Source: an uncultured Collinsella sp.
Lineage (GTDB): Bacteria; Actinomycetota; Coriobacteriia; Coriobacteriales; Coriobacteriaceae
Direction: 5' to 3'
DNA: 52,203 nt
Assembly: GCA_902464965.1 (NCBI GenBank)
Contig: CABQLI010000005.1
Coordinates: 1-52,203, forward strand
In this document: positions 33,220 to 40,403 of the stretch, in pieces
Numbering within the stretch: the first letter of the stretch is position 1
Layout: every line of letters begins with the position of its first letter
Notes under the pieces: model-generated
Databases searched by the model: none
What the model saw: the letters and a program-made list of their open reading frames with translations, nothing else
What the model was told of the DNA's origin: nothing
Position numbers and translations under genes: made by a program

Positions 33220-34593
33220 ATGGACATAACCATCTCCCTTATCACCACCCTCGTTTTGACCCTCATCAACGGTTACTTCTCTATGTCAGAGATGGCGCTC
33301 ACCACGGCCAAGCGCGCCGTGCTGGAGCACGAGGCCGAGGAAGGCGACAAACGCGCCGAGCATGCCATTAAGCTGGCTGCCGACTCCGACCAGCTGCTCG
33401 CCACCATCCAGGTCGCCATCACGCTCGTGGGCTTCGCCTCGTCCGCCGTCGCCTCGACGAGTCTGTCCGACCCGCTCGCTACGTGGCTCATGAGCTTTGG
33501 CATCGCGCCGCTCTCCGCCATCGCGCGCGGCCTGGCGCCGGTCATCATCACCGTCGCGGTCGCCTTCGTGTCCATCGTGATCGGCGAGCTCGTCCCCAAG
33601 CGCATCGGCCTGGCCAATGCCGAGGGCGTGTCCAAGCAGGTCGTGGGACCGTTGTCGTTTTTCCAAAAGATCGCCCGTCCGCTCGTGTGGCTGACCGGTG
33701 CTTGCTCCGATGGCCTGGCCCGCATCCTGCGCATCAAGAGTGCCGACGACCGCCAGAACGTCTCGGAAGAAGAGATCAAGTACATGGTCTCGGAGCAGGA
33801 CGACCTGCTCGACGAGGAAAAGCGCATGATCCACGAGATCTTCGACCTGGGCGACACCGTTGCCCGCGAGGTCATGGTGCCGCGCGTGGACACCACCATG
33901 TGCGAGGACGACGAGACGGTCGCCGACGTGCTGTCCACCATGCGCCAGACCGGCTTTAGCCGCATCCCCGTCTATCACGAGGATCCCGACAACGTCGCCG
34001 GCATCGCGCACATCAAGGACCTGATTCAGCCCGCGCTCGACGGCAAGGGCGACCAGCCCATCGCCGGCTTTTTGCGCGACGCCACCTTTGTGCCCGACAC
34101 CAAGGACATCCTGCCGCTGCTGTCCGAGATGCAGACCTCTCACGACCAGATCGTGGTGGTCGTGGACGAGTACGGCGGCACGGCCGGCATCATCACCATC
34201 GAGGACATTGTCGAGGAGATCGTCGGCGAGATCGAGGACGAGTTCGACCCCGACAACAAGTATCTCACGCGCCTTTCGCGCCGCGAGTGGCTCGTTGATG
34301 GGCGTTTTTCGTGCGATGACGCGATTGAGCTTGGTTGGCCGCTCGAGGAAAGCGATGATTATGAGACCATCGCCGGCTGGATTTTGGAGCTTTGCGACTC
34401 GGTGCCCGACATCGGAGAGGTGTTTGAGGTCGCGGGGTACAAGTTTAAAGTGCAGTCGATGCGTGGCCAGCGCATCTCGCTCATTCGCGTGATCGCTCCG
34501 GCCGAAACCGATAAGAAAGATTCCGAGTCTTCGGTAGACGAGCCGACGACGCCGGGTGCGGGCTCTGCGAATCCGCACGACGGCGACGAGTAG
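33220..34593 (+). CDS. CNNM/HlyC-type membrane protein with CBS pair
   Basis: The 457-residue protein has an N-terminal DUF21 (CNNM) membrane domain with about four helices and the motif SIVIGELVPKRIGLANAE. Two CBS domains (about residues 205-330, with VPRVDTTM and VVDEYGGTAGIITIEDIVEEIVGEI) and a C-terminal CorC/HlyC domain (about 350-430) follow. Proteins of this family have been linked to magnesium or cobalt export and magnesium homeostasis. In this window two further genes with magnesium-transport features occur 4 kb downstream. The next gene starts 24 bases after the stop. Confidence 0.92.
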   Translation: MDITISLITTLVLTLINGYFSMSEMALTTAKRAVLEHEAEEGDKRAEHAIKLAADSDQLLATIQVAITLVGFASSAVASTSLSDPLATWLMSFGIAPLSAIARGLAPVIITVAVAFVSIVIGELVPKRIGLANAEGVSKQVVGPLSFFQKIARPLVWLTGACSDGLARILRIKSADDRQNVSEEEIKYMVSEQDDLLDEEKRMIHEIFDLGDTVAREVMVPRVDTTMCEDDETVADVLSTMRQTGFSRIPVYHEDPDNVAGIAHIKDLIQPALDGKGDQPIAGFLRDATFVPDTKDILPLLSEMQTSHDQIVVVVDEYGGTAGIITIEDIVEEIVGEIEDEFDPDNKYLTRLSRREWLVDGRFSCDDAIELGWPLEESDDYETIAGWILELCDSVPDIGEVFEVAGYKFKVQSMRGQRISLIRVIAPAETDKKDSESSVDEPTTPGAGSANPHDGDE

Positions 34594-34617
34594 GACAAGG
34601 AAGAGTAGGGGAGAGTT

Positions 34618-35451
34618 ATGGCAGGCCTGTTCAACATCCTTAAGGTCACCGTCAGCGAGGACAAGATCTGCGCGCACGTGCTGGTGAACCCCGGCATGCC
34701 GCTCATGACCTCGGAGGATATCGAGGCCACGGCGCGCGTGTACTACCTGGTGCCCGCGATTGCCAAGCATCTGTGCCTGGGCGATTCGGGTCGCGAGTTC
34801 CAGGACTGTATGGGCCAGACCGAGCTCTGCCACCTGCTGGAGCACGTGACGGTCGAGCTCATGAACGAGACCGGTCTTGCCGGTAGCATCTCGTGCGGCC
34901 GCACGCGCGTAAGCGAGCACGACGAGCGCGTCTTTGAGGTTGAGCTTTCGTGCCCCGACGACGCGCTGGCCATCGGTGCGCTGTCTTCGGCCACCTTTAT
35001 GATGGACTGGGCCTATCTGCACGCCGACCAGCCTGCCCCCGACGTGGAGGGCACGGTCGCGGGCCTGCGCAACCTGGTGCTGGGCATGCGCGCCGAGGCC
35101 GAGGGCAAGGATCCTCACGAGGCCGTCGCCGCTGCGAACGGCGAAGATGCTGCCGAGGACGAGGGCGCTGACGAGGGCGATGCGCCGGCCGACACCGAGC
35201 CCGTTGCCGATGCGACCGCCGAGCCCGTTCCCACCGAGCCCCAGGGCGTCCCCAACTTTGACGACGAGCCCCAGGTGGCGATTGATACCGAGGGCGCGGT
35301 TGCCGAGAACCACGAGGCCTCCGCTGCCGTCTTTGGCGGTGCGGCGACGGTTCCGGCAGGGCCTGCGCATGAGGGCGGCCTGCCGCTCGTGGACGGCGCC
35401 GGCGAGGACCCGGGTGCCACGGTGGCCATGCCGGCTATGCCTCAGGAGTAG
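34618..35451 (+). CDS. Protein resembling the cyanophycin-synthetase N-terminal domain, with acidic tail
   Basis: The first 160 or so residues contain the pattern DCMGQTELCHLLEHVTVELM followed by SCGRTRVSE and VFEVELSCPDDALAIGALSSA. By eye this resembles the N-terminal domain of cyanophycin synthetase (the GT..HL.EH..LEL segment) as a stand-alone unit without the ATP-grasp and ligase domains. The remaining 115 residues are low complexity, rich in Ala, Glu, Asp and Pro. The assignment is inference from pattern only. It is close behind the CNNM gene and probably co-transcribed with it. An AGGGGAG ribosome-binding site precedes the ATG. Confidence 0.6.
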   Translation: MAGLFNILKVTVSEDKICAHVLVNPGMPLMTSEDIEATARVYYLVPAIAKHLCLGDSGREFQDCMGQTELCHLLEHVTVELMNETGLAGSISCGRTRVSEHDERVFEVELSCPDDALAIGALSSATFMMDWAYLHADQPAPDVEGTVAGLRNLVLGMRAEAEGKDPHEAVAAANGEDAAEDEGADEGDAPADTEPVADATAEPVPTEPQGVPNFDDEPQVAIDTEGAVAENHEASAAVFGGAATVPAGPAHEGGLPLVDGAGEDPGATVAMPAMPQE

Positions 35452-35530
35452 GCCTACACGTTTATCACCATCACGTACCTGCGCCTTTGCCGTACGCAGA
35501 TGAGCGGAGCGGCAAGTGATGCGCTGCGGG

Positions 35531-35536
35531 TATAAT
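35531..35536 (+). promoter_or_regulatory. Perfect -10 box before the YtxH gene
   Basis: TATAAT, preceded by GCGGG, lies about 50 bp before the start codon. No clear -35 box is seen at 16-18 bp. Confidence 0.5.
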
Positions 35537-35587
35537 GGACAGCATTCAAACGGTGGGCACCGACGTGCCCGCAGGAGAGGAATGATC

Positions 35588-35977
35588 ATGGGTAAGACTT
35601 TCAGCTTTGTCTCCGGCGCACTTTTTGGTGCCGCTGCCGGCGCTATTGTCGGCGTTGCTCTGGCCCCGCGCTCGGGCGCCGAGACCCGCGCCATGGCTGC
35701 CGATATCGCCAACGACGCCTGGGACAATATGCGCGACACCTACGAGCACAGCGCCGAGGAGGCCCGTGCTGCGGTGAATGACTTTGGCCCGATGGTCGAC
35801 GCCAAGACCGACGACCTGCGCGCCAAGGTCGACCTGGCCCGCGAGCGCATGGACCAGCTGCGCGAGCAGCTCAACGACGCCATTTCGGGCGGCAACGTGA
35901 CGCCTGCCGCCGACGTCGTGGTCGAGAACGCCGTCGAGGCTGATACCGAGGCTGCGGAGCCCTCGACCGAGGCATAA
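35588..35977 (+). CDS. YtxH-domain protein
   Basis: The 129-residue protein begins with a glycine-rich hydrophobic helix (FVSGALFGAAAGAIVGVALAP) followed by RSGAETRAMAADIAND, the YtxH/general-stress pattern. A helical, coiled-coil-prone region (about residues 40-95) and an acidic end complete it. Such proteins are membrane-attached and related to stress responses; their molecular role is unknown. The second ATG is used because GAGAGG is seven bases before it. The stop overlaps the next start by one base (TAATG). Confidence 0.85.
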   Translation: MGKTFSFVSGALFGAAAGAIVGVALAPRSGAETRAMAADIANDAWDNMRDTYEHSAEEARAAVNDFGPMVDAKTDDLRAKVDLARERMDQLREQLNDAISGGNVTPAADVVVENAVEADTEAAEPSTEA

Positions 35978-36732
35978 TGCGCGCCGGGGATTTTGTCGGC
36001 GCCAAGATCTATCGCAAGCCTACCGAGGACAAGCGCACCAAAAAGGACGGCACACCGCGCAGCCCTAAAAAGCTCGGAAAGATTCACTTTCCGGTCTTTA
36101 CCCCGGGCGGTACGCGCGTGGTCGGCTTTATGGTCCGCCAGTCCGATATCGCGGGCATGATCGAGCGTCCCGATCGATTCGTAGCGCTCGACGCCATTGG
36201 TGTCTACGAGGGCGCCATTGCGGTCGATGACGTCAAGGACACGTACGATGCCGCCGCCGCCAAGCGCCTCGACATCAACCTGGACGATTGCATCATCTGG
36301 GTCGGTATGGACGTGCGCACGGAATCGGGCGACGTCGTGGGCTATTGCTCGGACGTTGAGTTCAAGCCACGCTCGGGCATCGTGCAGGCATTCTATGTGA
36401 CCGCCGGTGCTGCTTCGAGTGTTTTGGTTGGTGACACGCAGGTGCCGCCGACGATGCTGCGCGGCTACGAGAACGGCGCGATGGTCGTCTCGGACGAGGT
36501 CAAGTCGCTCGGGTATTCGGGCGGCGCCGCCGCAAAGGCTGCCGAGGCAAGCGTCGTGGTGGGCGATAAGGTCAAGAAGGGCGCCAAGGTGCTCGATGAC
36601 AAGGGATCGGTTGCCGTGGACAAGGGCAGTCGCGCACTGGGCAAGCAGCTCGGCAAGACGCGCGGCATGTTCAAGGCCTTTAAGGACGAATATCAAAAGG
36701 CGAGCGGCGGCTCGTCAAAAGCTACAAAATAG
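35977..36732 (+). CDS. PRC-barrel domain protein
   Basis: The 251-residue protein contains PRC-barrel-like segments (LGKIHFPVFTPGGTRVVGFMV; GMDVRTESGDVVGYCSDVEF) repeated twice over about residues 1-150, followed by a basic, lysine-rich C-terminal region. PRC-barrel proteins often bind RNA or ribosomal partners (RimM-like) or act in membrane complexes; which applies here is not evident. It is translationally coupled to the YtxH gene and ends in a terminator. The MgtE-like protein two genes downstream also carries a PRC-type N-terminus. Confidence 0.8.
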   Translation: MRAGDFVGAKIYRKPTEDKRTKKDGTPRSPKKLGKIHFPVFTPGGTRVVGFMVRQSDIAGMIERPDRFVALDAIGVYEGAIAVDDVKDTYDAAAAKRLDINLDDCIIWVGMDVRTESGDVVGYCSDVEFKPRSGIVQAFYVTAGAASSVLVGDTQVPPTMLRGYENGAMVVSDEVKSLGYSGGAAAKAAEASVVVGDKVKKGAKVLDDKGSVAVDKGSRALGKQLGKTRGMFKAFKDEYQKASGGSSKATK

Positions 36733-36753
36733 CGACGTACCAAATGATGGGAG

Positions 36754-36790
36754 GCAAGCCGGAGACCTGTTGCTCCGGCTTGCTGTGTTT
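36754..36790 (+). terminator. Terminator after the YtxH/PRC operon
   Basis: Eleven-bp perfect stem GCAAGCCGGAG / CTCCGGCTTGC with an eight-base loop (ACCTGTTG), followed by TGTGTTT. Confidence 0.8.
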
Positions 36791-36804
36791 ATGGGGGAGG
36801 GCAC

Positions 36805-38211
36805 ATGCGCCAAAACGGATCCAACTTAAACGGGCGTTCGGGCGCGCGTCCGACGGCGCGCCGCGATCTGGGGCAGCTGCCCAGCGGTCAGCGCAAGCGT
36901 CACCGTAAGCCCGGCGCGATGTATCTCAACCATAGCCGCGGCTTTAGCGACCGCAGCGCTCGCATCGGCAACAGCCGTACGCCCCGTCGTTCGTCTCGCC
37001 TGCCCTATGCGCTCATTGCCGTGGGTTGCGCGCTCGTGCTGTTTATCGCTGCCGTCGTGGGCTACGTCAACCGCAGTGTGGACGTGGAGCTCAACGGCCA
37101 GAAGACCGCGGTGCGTGTGGGCTCTACGCTGCAGAATCTCATCGATGACCAGGAGTTGACTGACACCTACGACACAGGCGACCTGCTGGCCGTCGATGAC
37201 AGCGTGCTCAAGCGCCATGGGGGCGAAAAGCTGTCGGTGAAGGTCGACGGCAAGCGCGTGAAACAGGGCAAATGGGATAGCCGCGAACTTGAGGGCGGCG
37301 AGAAGGTGACGGTCAAGGATGGCCGTAACATCTACGAGAAGCACGAGGTTCAGGCTACGGTTATCGAGCCCAAGCTCAAGGTCGAAGGCACGGGCGCTAT
37401 CGAGTATGTGCAGACGTGGGGTGTCCAGGGCCGCTCCGAGGTGTGGGTTGGTGAGCAGTCGGGCAAGACGCAAGACCGCGGCGAGGTTGTGCCCGCCACC
37501 GATTGCGTTGTTGCGTGCGCCAGCGTGGCGCCCAAGGGCAACAAAAAGTACGTGGCGCTGACGTTTGACGAGGGTCCGAGCGGCGCCACCAAACAGATCT
37601 TGCAGGTGCTCAAGGAAAAGGGCGTCACCGCGACGTTCTTCCTTTCGGGCGATGCGGCCGAGGCCTCGCCTGCCACGGCCAAGGCGATTGTCGATGCCGG
37701 GTGCGAGATCGGATCCAACAGCTACAGCGACGATTCGCTCAAGGATCAGGACCGTGAGGCGGTACGCGAGCAGATCACGAAAGGCACCGATGCGATTAAG
37801 TCGGCGACCGGCGTGAAGACGATGCTACTGCGTGCTCCCTACGCTGCCTTTGACGAGCAAAACTGGATTGATGCGATGGACCTGGTCTCCGCCGTGGTCT
37901 CGTGGAATATTGACTCGGGCGACTGGCTGCTCAACGGTGCCGACGAGCAGGTCTCGACGGTGCTCGATTCGGTGACGCCGGGCAATATCGTGCTGCTCAC
38001 CGATAGAGACGAATGCGCCGAGCAGACGCTCGAGGCGCTGCCGCAGATTATCGACGGCCTCATTGCCGACGGCTACAAGATCGTGACGCTCAGCGACCTG
38101 GTCAAGACGGACACGGCATTGAGCAAAAAGCTCACCTCGCTGACGAAGGTCACCATGCCCAAGGACGCCGTGTTCCCCCAACCTGCCGAGGACGAAGACA
38201 CCACAGAGTAA
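36805..38211 (+). CDS. Polysaccharide-deacetylase-fold protein with altered metal site
   Basis: The 468-residue protein has a basic cytosolic tail of about 65 residues, one membrane helix (LIAVGCALVLFIAAVVGYV), an extracellular DUF348/G5-like segment (VELNGQKTAVRVGSTLQNLI), and a NodB-type deacetylase domain from about residue 245. The five catalytic motifs can be located but several ligands are changed. TFDDGP reads TFDEGP, the metal-binding HSxxH segment reads NSYSD, RPPYG reads RAPYA, and the last motif LLHD reads LLTD. Only the SWNIDSGDW motif looks normal. It is therefore probably a non-catalytic or differently acting member, perhaps binding cell-wall glycans. An ATG with a GGGGGAGGG site starts the gene. 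Confidence 0.85.
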   Translation: MRQNGSNLNGRSGARPTARRDLGQLPSGQRKRHRKPGAMYLNHSRGFSDRSARIGNSRTPRRSSRLPYALIAVGCALVLFIAAVVGYVNRSVDVELNGQKTAVRVGSTLQNLIDDQELTDTYDTGDLLAVDDSVLKRHGGEKLSVKVDGKRVKQGKWDSRELEGGEKVTVKDGRNIYEKHEVQATVIEPKLKVEGTGAIEYVQTWGVQGRSEVWVGEQSGKTQDRGEVVPATDCVVACASVAPKGNKKYVALTFDEGPSGATKQILQVLKEKGVTATFFLSGDAAEASPATAKAIVDAGCEIGSNSYSDDSLKDQDREAVREQITKGTDAIKSATGVKTMLLRAPYAAFDEQNWIDAMDLVSAVVSWNIDSGDWLLNGADEQVSTVLDSVTPGNIVLLTDRDECAEQTLEALPQIIDGLIADGYKIVTLSDLVKTDTALSKKLTSLTKVTMPKDAVFPQPAEDEDTTE

Positions 38212-38230
38212 CCACAGAGTAGTCATTGGG

Positions 38231-38259
38231 TAGTCATTTAAGAACGTCCCCAATGACTA
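38231..38259. repeat. Short palindromic repeat TAGTCATT...AATGACTA, copy 2
   Basis: Matches the copy at 29794 in 26 of 29 positions, differing only in the three central bases AAC/TCT. A partial inverted third arm (TAGTCATTGGG) stands directly before it. Confidence 0.75.
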
Positions 38260-38333
38260 TGTCACGGATGCGTCAGCGTTTGGTATGCCTGCAATGTGCA
38301 GCGCATAAATTCGATGCCGCAGGGCGATGCTGA

Positions 38334-38342
38334 TGCTATAGT
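38334..38342 (+). promoter_or_regulatory. Extended -10 promoter of the metal-transport operon
   Basis: TGC-TATAGT matches the TGn extended -10 pattern, which can work without a -35 box; none is seen. It would start transcription near 38349, just before the structured leader. Confidence 0.45.
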
Positions 38343-38348
38343 TACTGC

Positions 38349-38550
38349 GGTTAATGAGGGTCAAGAGAAAGGTTACAGGTGAAATCCAAACCTCGACCAT
38401 ACAGTCGATGACCCCATGCAGGTGCTTTTTGCGCATGCACGGGGTGTAAGCGTCGAGCGGCGTGCCGCCCGCACATGCGTATACATATCCAGAAGCCCCC
38501 AGACGCCGCACGCGCGGCCGCGTCCGGAGGAATAATGATGGGGAGCACCA
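38349..38550 (+). ncRNA. Candidate structured leader RNA (possible riboswitch)
   Basis: GGGTCA (38358) pairs with TGACCC (38409), enclosing two stems: AGGTT/AACCT with loop ACAGGTGAAATCCA, and CGAC/GTCG with loop CATACA. That is a compact three-way junction. CCCCATGCA (38412) can instead pair with TGCACGGGG (38436), which would break the closing stem. Two mutually exclusive folds are the hallmark of a switch. The loop string GGTGAAATCC resembles part of the cobalamin riboswitch core, but the other conserved parts of that class are not seen, and the conserved M-box strings are absent. No known class is assigned. Confidence 0.4.
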
Positions 38551-40395
38551 TTGAATTATCTGAGTGAGATGCTCAAATTGCCGGTCTTGGACGTCGACGG
38601 CGAAAAGCTCGGCGTGGTCAACGATTTTGGTATTGCTACCGGCGAAGTTTTTCCGCACGTGACGTCGCTCGCGTTCCGCGGACCCGGCAAGACGCCGTTT
38701 ATGATCAGCTGGCGCAAATGGGTCGACCGTATCGACGAGACGGGTGTACACCTTAAGACATCGGCCACCGAAATCCGTTTTTCGTACCTGCAGCCGACCG
38801 AACTCTTACTCGCCCGCGACGTGCTTAACAAGCAAATTGTCGACACGCAGGGCATGAAGGTCGTGCGCGTAAACGACATCAAGTTTTCCATGTCGGGCGA
38901 AAATCAGCTGCGCCTACTGGGTGCCGAAGTTGGCGCCCGCGGTCTGCTGCGCGCGATCAGCCCCACACTCGAGCATGTCGTCGAGGGCTTTATGAAGCAC
39001 CTGGGCAAGCCGCTCAGCGAGGACATTATTGCCTGGTCTTACATGGACCTGCTCGATCGCTCGACTAAGAATATCCAGCTCTCGGTGTCGCACAAGACGC
39101 TTGGTGAGCTGCACCCTGCCGACATTGCCGACATCATCGAGCAGCTCGACCCGCGCCTACGTGCGCAGGTGTTTGCGCAGCTCGATACTGCCCAGGCCGC
39201 CGAGGCCATCTCGGAGTTCGATGACGACGAGCTTATGACCGAGATGCTCGAGGGTCTGTCCGACACCGACGCATCGTCGATGCTGGCCATGATGGACCCG
39301 GACGACGCCGCCGACCTGATCGACGAGCTCGATTACGAGAAGGCCGAGAAGCTTTTGCGCCTGATGGGCGTTCAGGAGGAGAAGGCGATTCGCAACCTGT
39401 TGGGCTATGAGGACAACACCGCCGGCCGCATCATGACCTCGGAGTTTGTCTCGCTGCCCGCCACGGCGACGGTCGGTGACGCCATCGAGGCGATTCGCAA
39501 GCTCGACGAGGACTTCGAGAGCGTCTATTACGTCTATACCGAGGACCCGAGTGGCATGCTCACCGGCGTGCTTTCGCTGCGCACGCTGATCGTAGCCGAC
39601 CGCGACGCCACGCTGGGTCAGCTGGCCTATCGCGACCTGGTGTATGTGTCGCCCGACGACGACCAGGAAGACGTGACGGACGAGATGACCAAGTACGACC
39701 TGGTTGCCATCCCCGTTTGCGACGAGAACCGCCACATCTTGGGTATCGTGACCTTTGACGACGCCATGGACGTTATCGCCGAGGAGCATCAGGAGGACCT
39801 GCAGATCGCCGGTGTCGGCTCGGGCGATAGCGCGTCGGACGACTCGACGAACGTGCTCAGCTGGTTCGTGCATCGCCAGTACTGGGTTGTTGTATGGGGC
39901 ATCGCGTCGTGCATCATGGCGACCGTGCTGGGAACGGCGCTCGGCTCCGCGCATCTGGTGGTGTTCCCCATGTGCGCCATGCCGCTCGTGCTGCTGGCGG
40001 CCTCGCGCATGGTGTCGTTCGTCAAGAACTACTTCCTCGAGTACGACGGCCACGACGACGAGCCCAAACCGTACCTGGGATTCTTCTTCCAGAGCACGGG
40101 TATGGGCCTGATCCTTTCGCTCGTGACCTACCTGTGCGCCCAGCTGGTGCGCACCGCCGCGTTCCCCGATGCGCCCATGTTTGAGGAGCAACTCTTTACC
40201 GGGTGCTTTAATATCGCTGCCATCATTTGCCTGGTTGGCAACATGAGCGCCGTGATTTACCTGATGGTGCTGTTCTGGCGTGACGAGCATGACCTCAACA
40301 CGTCGGGCACCGCCATGAACGTTATTGCCGTCATGATCTCGTGCGTAGCGTACTGCGCCGCTGCGGTGCTGCTCACCATGTCGGTCATTGGTTAG
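38551..40395 (+). CDS. MgtE-like protein with PRC barrels, CBS pair and atypical membrane domain
   Basis: The 614-residue protein begins with two PRC-barrel-like units (about 1-165), then an MgtE-type N-terminal helical domain (HPADIADIIEQLDPRLRAQV, about 185-285) and two CBS domains (about 289-414), followed by five membrane helices (about 445-614). In MgtE magnesium channels the cytosolic N and CBS domains sense magnesium and close the pore. Here the pore motif of MgtE (P..MGMGGN.G.Q) and the conserved aspartate of its fifth helix are not found, so transport function is uncertain. Translation probably starts at TTG, preceded by GGGGAG at proper spacing; upstream ATGs are in another frame. 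The Nramp-like gene follows nine bases later. Confidence 0.85.
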   Translation: MNYLSEMLKLPVLDVDGEKLGVVNDFGIATGEVFPHVTSLAFRGPGKTPFMISWRKWVDRIDETGVHLKTSATEIRFSYLQPTELLLARDVLNKQIVDTQGMKVVRVNDIKFSMSGENQLRLLGAEVGARGLLRAISPTLEHVVEGFMKHLGKPLSEDIIAWSYMDLLDRSTKNIQLSVSHKTLGELHPADIADIIEQLDPRLRAQVFAQLDTAQAAEAISEFDDDELMTEMLEGLSDTDASSMLAMMDPDDAADLIDELDYEKAEKLLRLMGVQEEKAIRNLLGYEDNTAGRIMTSEFVSLPATATVGDAIEAIRKLDEDFESVYYVYTEDPSGMLTGVLSLRTLIVADRDATLGQLAYRDLVYVSPDDDQEDVTDEMTKYDLVAIPVCDENRHILGIVTFDDAMDVIAEEHQEDLQIAGVGSGDSASDDSTNVLSWFVHRQYWVVVWGIASCIMATVLGTALGSAHLVVFPMCAMPLVLLAASRMVSFVKNYFLEYDGHDDEPKPYLGFFFQSTGMGLILSLVTYLCAQLVRTAAFPDAPMFEEQLFTGCFNIAAIICLVGNMSAVIYLMVLFWRDEHDLNTSGTAMNVIAVMISCVAYCAAAVLLTMSVIG

Positions 40396-40403
40396 GTGGT
40401 CGC

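Larger units (their letters stand above)
38212..38550 (+). other. Long structured leader and repeat region before the metal-transport genes
   Basis: No gene is supported. The first part holds the second TAGTCATT palindrome. From about 38334 an extended -10 box (TGC-TATAGT) precedes a compact set of pairings (see the RNA entry) and GC-rich hairpins up to the ribosome-binding site. Confidence 0.6.

Noticed and set aside
38349..38550. M-box or cobalamin riboswitch before the MgtE-like gene
   Set aside because: The most conserved strings of either class are missing; only one ten-base stretch resembles the cobalamin core. Kept as an unclassified candidate RNA.
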